DNA of 64,000 nucleotides from Microbacterium sp. C7(2022) (GTDB lineage Bacteria > Actinomycetota > Actinomycetes > Actinomycetales > Microbacteriaceae). The DNA is taken from the NCBI RefSeq assembly GCF_028823665.1, contig NZ_JAPEHV010000002.1, positions 310,001 through 374,000 of the forward strand. Reading direction: 5' to 3'. Position numbers and translations under genes: made by a program. The notes beneath the pieces were generated by a model that made no database searches, was not told the DNA's origin, and was given only the letters and a program-made list of their open reading frames with translations. Positions 34,910 to 44,969 of the stretch are shown in pieces. Within the stretch, counting starts at the first letter, position 1, and every line of letters begins with the position of its first letter.

Positions 34910-35544
34910 TGTCGCGCGAACCCCGTGTGGTCGCCGAACTCGGACGACCCGAAACTCCTCAGGAGACCGCCGACCGCAAGGCAGAGTCTTCACGCGTCTA
35001 TCGGTCGAGTCAGACGGCGCGAAACCTTATTGCCGCGCTCATCGCCACACTGATCATCGTGGGCGTCGTGATCTTCGGTGTTCCCCGCGGCACTCCGCCC
35101 GAAGCAGAGCCGATCGACGTCGCCGCCGTCGCCGCCGATGTCGCGGCCGCGGAAGGCCGCGCCCTCATCGTGCCTGATGCTCCGGCCGACTGGCGCGTCA
35201 ACCGCGCATACATCGACCGCGACGACCTCAGCGCGTGGACGGTCGTGTACGCGCCCGAAGTCGGCTTCGTTCGAATCGCGCAGGGCTTCGATGCGGATCC
35301 CGCCTGGACGACACGCGTCCTGGGCGGTGCGGATGTCGACGGCACCATGACGGTCGACGGCATCGAATGGTCCGTCTACGCGATCGACGATCCCGACCGA
35401 GCCGGCGGCATCACAGCGGCGATTTCGACCCAGGTGGGCGATGACACCGTGCTCATCTACGGCGTCGCCGACGACGACCTGATGGCTCAAGCCGCGGCAT
35501 CCGTATCTTCATCCATCGACGAGCTTCGACAGGAGAGTCAGTGA
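34909..35544 (+). CDS. DUF4245 family membrane-anchored protein
   Basis: A 211-residue protein with one N-terminal transmembrane helix (LIAALIATLIIVGVVIFGVP, about residues 41-60) and an extracytoplasmic domain typical of DUF4245, including PADWRVNRAY and TVVYAPEVGFVRIAQGF. It lies directly after xseB in actinobacteria. Function unknown. It overlaps the carbonic anhydrase gene by 4 nt. Confidence 0.88.
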   Translation: MSREPRVVAELGRPETPQETADRKAESSRVYRSSQTARNLIAALIATLIIVGVVIFGVPRGTPPEAEPIDVAAVAADVAAAEGRALIVPDAPADWRVNRAYIDRDDLSAWTVVYAPEVGFVRIAQGFDADPAWTTRVLGGADVDGTMTVDGIEWSVYAIDDPDRAGGITAAISTQVGDDTVLIYGVADDDLMAQAAASVSSSIDELRQESQ

Positions 35545-36194
35545 GCGACACCCAAACCCCCGTCAGCGTATGGAACGAGATGGTGCGCGGCAACGAGCGC
35601 TTCATCGCGGGTGAGCCTCTGCACCCTCACCAAAACGTCGAGAGGCGCCACGAGCTGGCCGCGGGGCAGCGTCCGCGCGCAGCGCTGTTCGGATGCAGTG
35701 ATTCTCGACTTGCCGCGGAGATCATCTTCGATCAGGGCCTCGGAGACCTCTTCGTAATCCGCAACGCCGGCCAGGTCACCAGTGACTCCGTCATCGGCAG
35801 CCTGGAGTACGCGGTCGCAGTGCTTGAGGTGCCCCTCATTGTCGTTCTCGGGCATGATGCCTGCGGCGCGGTCAAAGCGGCAATCGACAGCACCGATCTG
35901 GACGCGGCCCCGCTCCCGGCGAACATTTGGCGACTGATCGCACCCATCGTGCCTGCCGTGCGTCGCGTTATCCGCAGCACCAGCGTGGATGGAGTGGCTC
36001 CCTCGACGGTCGATGCCGAGCACGTCGGCCGCGAACACTTGCGCGACACTGTGGCTGAAATCCTGCACTCGTCCGAACTCATCAGCGACGCGGTCGCCGA
36101 AGGACGCGTGGCAATCGTTGGCGCAAACTATCGGCTCGCCGAGGGCAAGGCGGTACCCGACGCCATGGTCGGCGCCGGCTTTGAGACATCCTGA
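35541..36194 (+). CDS. Beta-carbonic anhydrase
   Basis: A 217-residue zinc enzyme interconverting CO2 and bicarbonate. Zinc ligands are visible as Cys52 (FGCSDSR), His105 and Cys108 (GHDACGA), with the Asp-Arg dyad in the CSDSR motif. The GTG start overlaps the DUF4245 stop by 4 nt. fumC follows 28 nt later. Confidence 0.95.
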   Translation: MSDTQTPVSVWNEMVRGNERFIAGEPLHPHQNVERRHELAAGQRPRAALFGCSDSRLAAEIIFDQGLGDLFVIRNAGQVTSDSVIGSLEYAVAVLEVPLIVVLGHDACGAVKAAIDSTDLDAAPLPANIWRLIAPIVPAVRRVIRSTSVDGVAPSTVDAEHVGREHLRDTVAEILHSSELISDAVAEGRVAIVGANYRLAEGKAVPDAMVGAGFETS

Positions 36195-36222
36195 ACACAC
36201 CCCACACCAAAGGAACAATGAC

Positions 36223-37617
36223 GTGACTGACATCGAGTACCGCATCGAACACGACACCATGGGCGAGGTGCGCGTGCCCAAGGATGCCCTCTACGCCGCC
36301 CAGACCCAGCGCGCCGTCGAGAACTTCCCGATCTCGGGTGACCGCCTCGAGCCCGCACAGATCGTTGCGCTGGCGCGCATCAAGAAGGCGGCAGCCCTTG
36401 CCAACAAGGAGCTCGGCACTCTCGATGCGCCGATCGCTGACGCGATCTCACGAGCGGCGGACCACATCATCTCGGGCGAGTACGCCGACCAGTTCCCCAT
36501 CGACGTGTACCAGACCGGTTCGGGCACGTCCTCGAACATGAACATGAACGAGGTGCTCGCCACTCTCGCCTCGCAGGACTTGGGCGCGACCGTGCATCCC
36601 AACGATCATGTCAACGCCTCTCAGTCCTCCAACGATGTGTTCCCAACGTCGGTCCACATCGCCGTCACGCAGGAACTCATCGACGACCTCATCCCCGCGC
36701 TCGACCACCTGGCTGTGGCGCTCGAAGAGAAGGCGGACGAGTGGAAGTCCGTTGTGAAGTCGGGGCGTACGCACCTGATGGATGCCACGCCCGTGACGCT
36801 CGGACAGGAGTTCGGCGGCTATGCCCGCCAGATCCGCCTCGGTATCGAGCGCGTCCAGGCAGTCCTCCCCCGGGTCTCGGAGGTACCGCTCGGCGGCACC
36901 GCTGTTGGCACCGGCATCAACACTCCCCTCGGATTCCCTCAGAAGGTCATCGAGCTGATCGCGGCGGACACCGAATTGCCCATCACTGAGGCGAAGGACC
37001 ACTTCGAGGCACAGGCGAACCGCGACGGACTTGTCGAAGCATCCGGCGCCCTCCGTACGGTCGCTGTGTCGCTGACGAAGATCAACAACGACATTCGCTG
37101 GATGGGTTCGGGGCCGAACACGGGCCTCGGTGAACTGCACATCCCCGACCTGCAGCCGGGCTCGTCGATCATGCCGGGCAAGGTCAACCCGGTGATCCCC
37201 GAGGCCACCCTCATGGTGTGCGCACGCGTCATCGGCAACGATGCCACCGTTGCGTGGGCCGGAGCATCGGGAGCGTTTGAGCTGAACGTCGCGATTCCCG
37301 TCATGGGCACGGCCGTGCTCGAGTCGATCACCCTCCTCGCGAACGCGTCGCGGGTACTGGCCGACAAGACCATCTCGGGCTTGCAGGCCAATGTCGAACG
37401 CGCCGCGGCGTACGCCGGAATGTCACCGTCCATCGTGACCCCGCTCAATAAGCTGATCGGCTATGAGGCGGCCGCGAAGATCGCCAAGCACTCGGTCGCT
37501 CAAGGAATCACGGTGCGTGAAGCCGTGATCGAGCTGGGCTTCATCGAGCGCGGCGAGCTGACGATCGAGCAGCTGGACGAGCGGCTCGATCTTCTCTCCA
37601 TGACGCACCCGGGATAA
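36223..37617 (+). CDS. fumC: Fumarate hydratase class II
   Basis: TCA-cycle fumarase, 464 residues, cofactor-free class II. Family signatures: [56 protein letters not shown] and the [11 protein letters not shown] lyase loop. GTG at 36223 follows AAAGGA; an ATG five bases earlier is followed at once by a stop. Located next to carbonic anhydrase and the two-component genes. Confidence 0.97.
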   Translation: MTDIEYRIEHDTMGEVRVPKDALYAAQTQRAVENFPISGDRLEPAQIVALARIKKAAALANKELGTLDAPIADAISRAADHIISGEYADQFPIDVYQTGSGTSSNMNMNEVLATLASQDLGATVHPNDHVNASQSSNDVFPTSVHIAVTQELIDDLIPALDHLAVALEEKADEWKSVVKSGRTHLMDATPVTLGQEFGGYARQIRLGIERVQAVLPRVSEVPLGGTAVGTGINTPLGFPQKVIELIAADTELPITEAKDHFEAQANRDGLVEASGALRTVAVSLTKINNDIRWMGSGPNTGLGELHIPDLQPGSSIMPGKVNPVIPEATLMVCARVIGNDATVAWAGASGAFELNVAIPVMGTAVLESITLLANASRVLADKTISGLQANVERAAAYAGMSPSIVTPLNKLIGYEAAAKIAKHSVAQGITVREAVIELGFIERGELTIEQLDERLDLLSMTHPG

Positions 37618-37624
37618 TCACCTC

Positions 37625-39157
37625 GTGAGCCGTCCACCACGGCCGATCTCGGCGCGCGTCAGGATCCTGGGAGCGATCCTCGGAGTGGCGTGCGTCGGGC
37701 TCGCGCTCGTGGGCAGCGTGACGTTCATCGTTCAGCGCGAACGCGTGCTCGACGAGGTGGACTCGCGCCTGACAAGTCAGATCGAGCGCCTGCGCACCGT
37801 CGCTGAAGAGGCGGTACCCGATCCGCGGGCAACGCCCACGGCAACCGACGAATCCGACGACGCTGAGCCCGCAGACGAGAGTTTCACCTCGGAAGCCTTC
37901 GCTGACCTCCGCTCGTACCTGCGGTCTGTCGTCGCGCGGCTAGTGCCCGCACGAAACGAAGCATCGATGGCGATCATTGACGGCGAGGTCGCGTTCGTTC
38001 CCGCAACGCTTTCCGGCTTCAACATGGCCGATGACCCTGCCCTCATCGAGCGGATCGTCGCCGAAACGGCCGGTGGGGTCATTACCCAGGGCACGGCGAC
38101 CAGCGGGGACAGAACGATTCGCTACGTCGCCATTCCCACGTCTGTCGGCGGCGATGACAGCGAAGGGATCTACGTGCGCGCCAGCGACCTCGGCGCCGAG
38201 CTCCAACCGGTGACGGCGTCGCTGACGACGTACATCATCGCGGCGATCGCGGTGCTCGTGGCCACCGGGGTCGTGGGCTGGTTCGTCACCGGGCGCCTTC
38301 TTCGCCCCATTCGGGACATGCGACTGACAGCGGATGCCATCACTCTCGCCGATCTGTCTCCACGACTCACCCCACAAGGAGACGACGAAATCGCAGCCAT
38401 GTCGCGCACGGTGAACTCGATGCTCGACCGCATCCAAGGATCCGTCTCGGTGCAGCAGCAGTTGCTCGACGATGTCAGGCACGAGTTGAAGACCCCCCTC
38501 ACGATCGTGCGCGGCCACCTCGAACTCATGGACGCCCACGACGCGAACGACGTAGAGTTGGCCCGCCAAATCGGTATCACCGAGCTGGACAGACTCGCAC
38601 GGCTCGTCGAAGACATCGACCTCCTCGCCGCCGTCGAAGGCGAGAGTTATGTGATGCGTGACATCAACGTCGGTGCCTTCACTGCACGGATCTTCGAGCT
38701 TGTCGCGATGATTCCCGACCACGAGTGGAGCGTCGAGCAGACCGGCACGGGAGTGATCATCGGGGACGAGGACCGTCTTCTTCAAGCGTGGCTGCAGCTT
38801 GCCGACAACGCGGCGAAGTACACCCCATCGGGTGCTCCGATCGAGATCGGCAGCGCGGTCACTCCCGAAGGCGCGCGATTCTGGGTGCGTGACCACGGAC
38901 CGGGGATTCCGCCCGCTGCCCGACATCGAATTTTCCGGCGATTCGACCGCGCGGGAGGAAAGCGCTCCGTCGGCGGCTCCGGGCTCGGTCTGGCGATCGT
39001 GGACGCCATCACCAAGGGGCACCAGGGCAGTTGCGCCGTCACCGACACCGTCGGCGGCGGGGCCACGTTCACTATCCACCTACCGCCGGGGTCCGCCGCC
39101 CTCCCGGCGCCGGTACGCGCGGGCGATGTCGTTCTACAACGAGAGGCCGTCGAATGA
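37625..39157 (+). CDS. Sensor histidine kinase
   Basis: A 510-residue membrane kinase. TM1 is about residues 10-35, an extracytoplasmic sensor domain of some 160 residues follows, TM2 is about 197-222, then a HAMP linker (GRLLRPIRDMRLTADAITLADL). The dimerisation domain carries the phospho-acceptor His286 (DDVRHELKTPLT), and the ATPase domain has the N-box (QLADNAAKYT), DHGPGIP and GSGLGLAIV. GTG start 7 nt after fumC. It overlaps the response regulator by 4 nt. Signal unknown. Confidence 0.94.
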   Translation: MSRPPRPISARVRILGAILGVACVGLALVGSVTFIVQRERVLDEVDSRLTSQIERLRTVAEEAVPDPRATPTATDESDDAEPADESFTSEAFADLRSYLRSVVARLVPARNEASMAIIDGEVAFVPATLSGFNMADDPALIERIVAETAGGVITQGTATSGDRTIRYVAIPTSVGGDDSEGIYVRASDLGAELQPVTASLTTYIIAAIAVLVATGVVGWFVTGRLLRPIRDMRLTADAITLADLSPRLTPQGDDEIAAMSRTVNSMLDRIQGSVSVQQQLLDDVRHELKTPLTIVRGHLELMDAHDANDVELARQIGITELDRLARLVEDIDLLAAVEGESYVMRDINVGAFTARIFELVAMIPDHEWSVEQTGTGVIIGDEDRLLQAWLQLADNAAKYTPSGAPIEIGSAVTPEGARFWVRDHGPGIPPAARHRIFRRFDRAGGKRSVGGSGLGLAIVDAITKGHQGSCAVTDTVGGGATFTIHLPPGSAALPAPVRAGDVVLQREAVE

Positions 39158-39810
39158 CCCACATCCTGATCGTCGAGGACGAACCGCAGATCGCGTCCTT
39201 CGTCGCGCGGGGCCTCAGCACGGCGGGGTACACCACCTCGATCATCGATGACGGCGCGCAGGCGCTGACCGCCATTGTCAGAGGCGACGCCGATCTCGTC
39301 CTGTTGGATGTTGGTCTGCCGACGATGGATGGCTTCGAGGTGCTGCACAACGCCCGCGCGCAGGGGGTGAGCGTGCCGATCATCATGCTCACGGCACGCA
39401 CCAGCACACGAGACACGGTCTCAGGGCTGGATGCCGGTGCCAGCGACTACGTTCCGAAACCGTTCACCTTCGAAGAGCTGCTGGCTCGTGTTCGCTCGCG
39501 CCTTCGGGAATCTTCGGGCGCGGTTTCCGTGGTGCTGAGCCACGGAAACGTGTCTTTGGACGTTCTGGCCAGGCGCGCCACCGTCGATGGTCGTGAAGTC
39601 GAGTTGTCGGCGCGCGAATTCGCACTTGCCGAGCAGTTTCTGCGCAATCCTGGCCGCGTTCTCAGCCGCGAGGTCTTGCTCAGTCAAGTGTGGGGATTGG
39701 ATTTCGATCCGGGATCCAACGTCGTCGATGTGTACGTCCGTTATCTGCGGGGCAAACTCGGCATCGAGCACATCGTCACCGTTCGCGGCACCGGGTACCG
39801 CTGGGAGTAG
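39154..39810 (+). CDS. OmpR/PhoB-type response regulator
   Basis: A 218-residue regulator: receiver domain with acidic pocket (VEDEPQ), phospho-acceptor Asp52 (LVLLDVGLP), and Thr/Lys switch residues (MLTART, YVPKPFTFEELLARV), then a winged-helix DNA-binding domain (VELSAREFALAEQFLRNPGRVLSREVLL, NVVDVYVRYLRGKLG, VRGTGYRW). Translationally coupled to the sensor kinase, so they form one two-component system. Ends at a hairpin terminator. Confidence 0.95.
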   Translation: MTHILIVEDEPQIASFVARGLSTAGYTTSIIDDGAQALTAIVRGDADLVLLDVGLPTMDGFEVLHNARAQGVSVPIIMLTARTSTRDTVSGLDAGASDYVPKPFTFEELLARVRSRLRESSGAVSVVLSHGNVSLDVLARRATVDGREVELSAREFALAEQFLRNPGRVLSREVLLSQVWGLDFDPGSNVVDVYVRYLRGKLGIEHIVTVRGTGYRWE

Positions 39811-39820
39811 ACAGAGAGAA

Positions 39821-39848
39821 GCCCCCGGTGCTGGGGGACACCGGGGGC
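39821..39848. terminator. Terminator after the two-component genes
   Basis: GCCCCCGGTG (39821-39830) pairs with CACCGGGGGC (39839-39848) across an 8-nt loop. It sits 10 nt after the response regulator stop and also close to the end of the convergent RD-rich protein gene. Confidence 0.75.
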
Positions 39849-39877
39849 TATAAGGCCGGGCTGGGGATGCCGGCCTG

Positions 39878-40489
39878 TCACCGATCGCGACGGTCTGGGG
39901 AATCGTGCGATCGGGTCTGGTTCGCGACGTCCGTGGATCGAGGTGACCGATCCTTGTCGCGACGCGTGGAGGAAGGAGTGGCCTTCGAGTCTTGTGGTTT
40001 CGTCGTGCGCGGCTCGTCTGACCGATCACGCTCGCGACGCGTGTCCGCGCTGTCTCGGTCGCGCGAGTCACGCTTCGCGCTGCTGTCGTCATCTCGCGCG
40101 GGCTTCGCCGTCGGCGCCCAGCTCGACGCGGTGTTCGACTGGGCACCCGCCGTTGACTCTGGCGAGTTCACAGCAGCCGCCGGTCTCGTCGATGCGGGCT
40201 CGGTGGTCGACACTGAGTGTGGAGTAACGAGCTGTGGATCCTGCTTCTCAACAACATCCACGCGCACGGACTCGGCGTTCGCGGATGGGGCTACAGGTGC
40301 GGCATCGGCCGACAGGAAACCTTGTGCTTCGGGATTCGCACCGTCGATGATGACAGGCTCCGAGGCGATCGCCATGCCGGCCGAATCGGCCAACGTGGTC
40401 GCGGTGGTCATTGCCACTGCGAGAAGCATCGACACGCTCGCGGAGACGACGGCCACGCCGCCGACCGCATACTTCACGCGTGTGTCCAT
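39878..40489 (-). CDS. Membrane-anchored protein with Arg/Asp/Ser-rich tail
   Basis: About 203 residues. An N-terminal transmembrane or signal segment (YAVGGVAVVSASVSMLLAVAM) is followed by an Ala/Pro/Ser/Thr-rich linker. The last 70 residues are almost entirely charged and disordered, rich in Arg-Asp pairs (KRDSRDRDSADTRRERDRSDE). The start is uncertain: ATG at 40489 has a GGGGAACGGGAT stretch upstream, while in-frame alternatives extend to 40579. No known domain. It converges on the response regulator and sits downstream of the phoH terminator. Confidence 0.6.
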   Translation of the reverse strand: MDTRVKYAVGGVAVVSASVSMLLAVAMTTATTLADSAGMAIASEPVIIDGANPEAQGFLSADAAPVAPSANAESVRVDVVEKQDPQLVTPHSVSTTEPASTRPAAAVNSPESTAGAQSNTASSWAPTAKPARDDDSSAKRDSRDRDSADTRRERDRSDEPRTTKPQDSKATPSSTRRDKDRSPRSTDVANQTRSHDSPDRRDR

Positions 40490-40563
40490 GATCCCGTTCC
40501 CCATCCGAGCTGCTCGCTTCATCAATCGTCGCACGGGACTCCGGCGATGCGCGCGTTCTGCGC

Positions 40564-40579
40564 ATGAGACATTTCTCAT
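40564..40579. promoter_or_regulatory. Palindrome upstream of the RD-rich protein gene
   Basis: ATGAGA-CATT-TCTCAT is a perfect inverted repeat with 6-bp arms, lying between the phoH terminator and the RD-rich protein gene. It is a candidate operator only. Confidence 0.3.
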
Positions 40580-40591
40580 TCCACGGCATAA

Positions 40592-40628
40592 AAAAGCGGG
40601 GTCGGATGTGGCATCCGACCCCGCTTTT
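40592..40628. terminator. Rho-independent terminator of phoH
   Basis: A 17-bp perfect stem (40592-40608 with 40612-40628) and 3-nt loop, flanked by an A run on the left and T run on the right, giving U-tracts in both directions. The position, 12 nt past the phoH stop, fits termination of that gene. Confidence 0.92.
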
Positions 40629-40639
40629 GTTCTGTCGTC

Positions 40640-41995
40640 TCAGGCGAGTTCACCCTGCTCGAGCAGGTCCGTGACGAGAGCTGCAATCGCGGAACGCTCT
40701 GAGCGCACCAGCGTGACGTGTCCGAACAGATCGTGGCCCTTGAGCGTCTCAATCACTGAAGCGACACCATCGTGTCGACCCACGCGCAGGTTGTCGCGCT
40801 GCCCCACGTCATGCGTGAGTACCACCTTCGAGTTCTGACCCATTCGGCTCAGCACGGTGAGCAGCACATTGCGCTCGAGCGACTGAGCCTCATCAACGAT
40901 GACGAACGCGTCGTGCAGAGAACGGCCACGGATGTGAGTCAACGGCAACACCTCGAGCATCCCTCGCTCGATCACCTCGTCGAGCACATTTCCCGATACG
41001 ACGGAACCGAGCGTGTCGAAGACCGCCTGTCCCCACGGGTTCATCTTCTCGGACTGGTCCCCGGGCAGATACCCGAGTTCCTGACCACCGACGGCGAACA
41101 GCGGGCGGAAGACGATGATCTTCTTCTGCTGCTGACGCTCGAGCACCGCATCGAGGCCAGCGCACAGCGCCAGGGCGGACTTGCCGGTACCGGCGCGCCC
41201 GCCGAGCGACACAATTCCCACGTCGGGGTCGGAGAGAAGGTCGATCGCGATGCGCTGCTCGGCAGACCGGCCGTGCAGGCCGAACACGTCGCGGTCGCCT
41301 CGCACGAGCTTGAACGAGCCGTCGCCGGTCACCCGCCCCAGCGCGGATCCGCGTTCGGAGTGGATGATGAGGCCAGTGTTCACCGGCAGACCACGCACAT
41401 CCTCGGCCGTGGCGACTTCGCTTTCGTAGAGGTCACTGACTTCGTCGCCAGCGAGGTTGATGTCCGCGATGCCGGTCCAGCCGGAGTCCACGGCCTGCTC
41501 AGCGAGATACTCCTCGGCGCTGATGCCGAGCGAGGCCGCCTTGACGCGCATCGGAAGGTCTTTCGACACGACCGTGACTTCTTGTCCCTCGTGAGCGAGG
41601 TTCATCGCGACCGCGAGGATGCGGGTGTCGTTGTCACCGAGTCGCATACCCGCGGGCAGAAGTGTGGCGTCCGTGTTCGTCAGTTCCACACGCAACGTTC
41701 CGCCGTCTCCTACCGAGACGGGAAAGTCCAGTCGACCGTGCTCGACGCGCAGTTCATCCAGATGACGCAATGCTTGCCGCGCGAAGTAGCCGATCTCGGG
41801 GTCGTGCCGTTTGCCTTCGAGTTCGGTGATCACCACGACGGGGATCACGACGTTGTGCTCGGCAAAACGGAAGAACGCCCGCGGATCGCTCAGCAGAACC
41901 GAAGTATCCAGCACGTATGTGCGTAGATCCTGGTCCTGATCGTCGATCCCGTCGACGGTCTGACTGTGCTGCTTGTGTGGTGCTCGTGTGGTCAC
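40640..41995 (-). CDS. PIN-PhoH family protein (RNase domain + ATPase)
   Basis: A 451-residue fusion of an N-terminal PIN nuclease domain ([18 protein letters not shown]; acidic residues in DTS, TELEGK and DNDTRIL) and a C-terminal PhoH ATPase domain (Walker [14 protein letters not shown], Walker [14 protein letters not shown], then [13 protein letters not shown]). Mycobacterial PhoH2 of this layout is an RNA helicase/RNase. GTG at 41995 is preceded by GGCGGGAG. Monocistronic, with its own terminator. No antitoxin partner is adjacent. Confidence 0.9.
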   Translation of the reverse strand: MTTRAPHKQHSQTVDGIDDQDQDLRTYVLDTSVLLSDPRAFFRFAEHNVVIPVVVITELEGKRHDPEIGYFARQALRHLDELRVEHGRLDFPVSVGDGGTLRVELTNTDATLLPAGMRLGDNDTRILAVAMNLAHEGQEVTVVSKDLPMRVKAASLGISAEEYLAEQAVDSGWTGIADINLAGDEVSDLYESEVATAEDVRGLPVNTGLIIHSERGSALGRVTGDGSFKLVRGDRDVFGLHGRSAEQRIAIDLLSDPDVGIVSLGGRAGTGKSALALCAGLDAVLERQQQKKIIVFRPLFAVGGQELGYLPGDQSEKMNPWGQAVFDTLGSVVSGNVLDEVIERGMLEVLPLTHIRGRSLHDAFVIVDEAQSLERNVLLTVLSRMGQNSKVVLTHDVGQRDNLRVGRHDGVASVIETLKGHDLFGHVTLVRSERSAIAALVTDLLEQGELA

Positions 41996-42169
41996 AACCC
42001 ACTCCCGCCCCGGGTATGTCACCCGGCAGTCACGAGTCGACCTGGGTCACGAGTCGTGAACCTACTGGCCGACTCGAACGGGCGCCTTGCCCGTTGTGAT
42101 GACCGTACGACTTCTCACGAGCGACACGCCCGGGCGACACGCAGATTCGAGGTTACGGCTGAGTAAATT

Positions 42170-42193
42170 CCGGATGCCGCACCCGGCATCCGG
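42170..42193. terminator. Hairpin at the end of the class V aminotransferase gene
   Basis: CCGGATGCCG (42170-42179) pairs perfectly with CGGCATCCGG (42184-42193) over a 4-nt loop, 2 nt past the aminotransferase stop. GC-rich, without a U tract. Confidence 0.6.
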
Positions 42194-42195
42194 GT

Positions 42196-43317
42196 TCACC
42201 ACACACGCGCAGAAGAAAACTCAGCGAGCGCGTCGCCCAGCAGGCGCAAAGTGTCGGCTGCTGTGCCTGCGTGCGCAGAAATGCGCACCTGCCCCGACCG
42301 GCTTGTCACAGTGAGACCGTGATTGGCCAACGACGCCGCGAGCGCTGCCGCATCCTGGGGAGCAGGAGCGAGCGTGACAATACCTGCGCGTCGCGCAGGA
42401 TCGCGAGGAGTCACTACCGGAACGTCGTAGCGATCAGCCACGAACATCACATCTGCGGCGCGCTGCGCGATCTCTGCCTCGATGACCCCCACCCCGACCG
42501 CAGCCGTTTCTGCCAACGCTGTCGCCAGCCGCGCCGCGGCAAGAGCGTCCGGCGCCGTGACGGTGAAGGCGCGTGCGGAGCTTGCCGGCAGCGGTACGAC
42601 ATCCAGGGGCAAATCACCATCGGTCCCCGCGAATCCCGACAGCACCGGACGGATGCGCTCGAGCGCACGATCGCTGAAGTACGCGAACCCTGTTCCACGG
42701 CCCGCCCGCAGCCACTTGTACCCGTTCGAGCACACGACGTCGGCGGCGCTGTAGTCGGCCTCAACGACGCCGAAGCCTTGGATGGCATCGACGATCAGAA
42801 GCCGGTCACCGATCACGTCCCGCAACGCGGACAAATCTGTGCGGTAGCCGGTCCGAAAATCGACCAGGCTGACCGCGACAGCGCGCGTGTCGTCGGTGAG
42901 GTTGGCTCGCACGAAGTCAGGGGACATGAAGCCGTCGACCGGCTCGACCCACTGCACGTGAGCTGATGCAAGAGCATCGACCGCACGCGAGGCTGCGATT
43001 GTCAGCGAGGGGAACTCCCCTCTCCCCATCATGACGCCGCCAGCGACTCCGTAGAGCGCGTGCATCAGTCCGTAGGTGGTAGACGGCTGAAGCACAACCG
43101 CAGAGTCATCAACGCCCATCACACTGGCTGCCAGGTCGCGTGCGCGTGTCGCGTGATCAGCCACGAGGTCGATGCTGCTGCGTCTACCCGAACCGAGGAG
43201 TTCAGTATCTGCATGCGCTTCTGATCGCACCGACGGCGACAACGGTCCGAAGGCCGCCCAGTCCAGATAGCCCGGTTCTCCGTCGAACGAGGCGATGTAG
43301 CCATCAACATCCGTCAC
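42196..43317 (-). CDS. Class V aminotransferase-family PLP enzyme
   Basis: A 373-residue fold-type I PLP enzyme of the NifS/kynureninase/EgtE group. Lys201 in CSNGYKWLRAGRG is the PLP lysine, preceded by the aspartate of LLIVDAIQGFG. The persulfide-cysteine loop of cysteine desulfurases is absent, so it is more likely an aminotransferase or lyase. Monocistronic, between phoH and the prenyl transferase gene, both on the same strand. Substrate unknown. Confidence 0.85.
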   Translation of the reverse strand: MTDVDGYIASFDGEPGYLDWAAFGPLSPSVRSEAHADTELLGSGRRSSIDLVADHATRARDLAASVMGVDDSAVVLQPSTTYGLMHALYGVAGGVMMGRGEFPSLTIAASRAVDALASAHVQWVEPVDGFMSPDFVRANLTDDTRAVAVSLVDFRTGYRTDLSALRDVIGDRLLIVDAIQGFGVVEADYSAADVVCSNGYKWLRAGRGTGFAYFSDRALERIRPVLSGFAGTDGDLPLDVVPLPASSARAFTVTAPDALAAARLATALAETAAVGVGVIEAEIAQRAADVMFVADRYDVPVVTPRDPARRAGIVTLAPAPQDAAALAASLANHGLTVTSRSGQVRISAHAGTAADTLRLLGDALAEFSSARVW

Positions 43318-43343
43318 GATGTCATTCTGGCACGGCGCAAAGG

Positions 43344-44129
43344 TCAGCTGCCGAACCGGCGATCCCGCTTGGCGAAGTCTCGAATCGCGCGCAGAAAATC
43401 CACTTCTCGCAGGTCGGGCCCGAGGGCCTCGACGAAGTAGAACTCGCTGTGAGCGGACTGCCAGAGCAGGAAGTCACTCAGACGTTGCTCCCCCGATGTG
43501 CGGATCACGAGATCCGGGTCGGGCTGGCCACCGGTGTAGAGATGCTCGCCAATCTGCTCGGGTGTGAGACTCGCGGCCAACTCCTCAAGGGAGCCACCGT
43601 CTTTGTCGTGTTGAGCGATGATGCTGCGAACGGCGTCGACGATCTCACCGCGTCCGCCGTAGCCCACGGCGAGGTTGACATGCAGACCGGTGTTGCCCCG
43701 CGTACGCTCCTCGGCATCGGCGAGGACTCGCGCGAGTTCCGCCGGAAGCAGTTCGGCGCGCCCCACGGGATGCACTCGCCAGTTCGGTTCCCGCGAGAGG
43801 CCATCGGCGAGGTCGGCGATGATCTCGATCAGATCGGCGATCTCGGCGCGGTCGCGCTTGCGCACGTTGTCCGTCGACAAGAGATACAGCGAGACGACCT
43901 TCACACCCACGTCGTCGCACCAGCGGAGAAACTCGCGCATCTTCTCTGCGCCCGCACGATGACCGTGCGCCACCGTTTCGAGACCAAGCTGCTTGGCCCA
44001 CCGGCGGTTTCCGTCGATCATCATGGCCACATGGTGCGGCACACGCTGGGGGTCCAGCTGACGGCGGAGTCGCTGAATGTACAACCGATAGAGCGGCCCC
44101 CGCCCCGCGTTCCCCGAACCGCGCGTCAC
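43344..44129 (-). CDS. Cis-prenyl transferase (short-chain, Rv1086-like)
   Basis: A 261-residue (Z)-prenyl transferase. Signatures: HHVAMMIDGNRRWAKQLG with the catalytic Asp, SLYLLSTDN, LHVNLAVGYGGRGEIVDA and DLVIRTSGEQRLSDFLLWQSAHSEFYF. Actinobacteria have two such enzymes. The divergent TrhA/hemolysin III neighbour matches the Rv1085c-Rv1086 pair of M. tuberculosis, whose enzyme makes short Z,E-farnesyl diphosphate; that product assignment here is inference. Undecaprenyl diphosphate synthase (UppS) is the alternative. Confidence 0.92.
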   Translation of the reverse strand: MTRGSGNAGRGPLYRLYIQRLRRQLDPQRVPHHVAMMIDGNRRWAKQLGLETVAHGHRAGAEKMREFLRWCDDVGVKVVSLYLLSTDNVRKRDRAEIADLIEIIADLADGLSREPNWRVHPVGRAELLPAELARVLADAEERTRGNTGLHVNLAVGYGGRGEIVDAVRSIIAQHDKDGGSLEELAASLTPEQIGEHLYTGGQPDPDLVIRTSGEQRLSDFLLWQSAHSEFYFVEALGPDLREVDFLRAIRDFAKRDRRFGS

Positions 44130-44239
44130 ATCTCTACGCTACCGCCTGCGCTCACGCGCCGCACGTGGCATCCAGTCGCACTCCACGTGAGACCGAGTAT
44201 GTACGCCCGGCGGAATGTGGCGGGGCCTACCCTGGGGTC

Positions 44240-44968
44240 ATGAGCCGCCGCAGCAGAGCAATCCCCGCGCCCGAGGTTCCCGTGCTCCCGCTCCTGGATG
44301 CAGCGACCGTCGATGCTGCATCCCCCGAGATCAAGCCCTCGTGGCGCGGTTGGATTCACGCTGGCACGTTCCCGGTCGCTATTGCGGCCGGCATCGTGCT
44401 CGTCGTTCTGGCCCAGGGCAGCGCGGCAAAATGGGCGTGCGCAGTCTTCATGGCGACATCACTGCTGCTCTTCGGCAATTCCGCGTTGTACCACCGCTTC
44501 AACTGGGGCCCGACGACCAAGGCGGTACTCAAGCGCATCGATCACGCGAACATCCTTCTGCTGATCGCCGGCACGTACACGCCCATCGCGGTTCTCGCCC
44601 TCGAGCCGACCCAGGGCATCATCCTGCTGTCGCTCGTATGGAGCGGCGCAATCCTCGGCATCCTGTTCCGCGTGTTCTGGATCCACGCGCCGCGATGGCT
44701 GTATGTCGCGCTCTATCTTGTTCTCGGCTGGGCCGCAGTGATGTACATGCCCGATCTCTTCCGAGCCAATGCCGCGATGATGTGGCTCGTGATCGCTGGC
44801 GGACTGCTCTACACGGTCGGCGCCATCGTCTACGCGATCAAGCGACCCAACCCGTGGCCCGGCCACTTCGGCTTCCACGAGATCTTCCACGTGTGCACCG
44901 TACTGGCGTTCCTCTGCCACTGGACGGCGTGCCTGCTGATCGCGCTCAACCCGCCGTACAACGGTTGA
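44240..44968 (+). CDS. trhA: TrhA/hemolysin III family membrane protein (PAQR superfamily)
   Basis: A 242-residue seven-helix membrane protein. PAQR/hemolysin III landmarks are a Ser-His pair in NSALYHRFNW, Asp in RIDHANI and the terminal HxxxH pair in HEIFHVCTVLAFLCHW, likely metal ligands. In bacteria TrhA is linked to membrane-energy or fluidity homeostasis. Despite the name, haemolysis is not established for most members. It diverges from the prenyl transferase and nearly touches the end of the next, convergent gene. Confidence 0.92.
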   Translation: MSRRSRAIPAPEVPVLPLLDAATVDAASPEIKPSWRGWIHAGTFPVAIAAGIVLVVLAQGSAAKWACAVFMATSLLLFGNSALYHRFNWGPTTKAVLKRIDHANILLLIAGTYTPIAVLALEPTQGIILLSLVWSGAILGILFRVFWIHAPRWLYVALYLVLGWAAVMYMPDLFRANAAMMWLVIAGGLLYTVGAIVYAIKRPNPWPGHFGFHEIFHVCTVLAFLCHWTACLLIALNPPYNG

Positions 44969-44969
44969 C

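Noticed and set aside
40640..41995. PIN-PhoH gene as half of a VapBC toxin-antitoxin system
   Set aside because: No short antitoxin gene precedes it; the upstream region is an ordinary intergenic gap.
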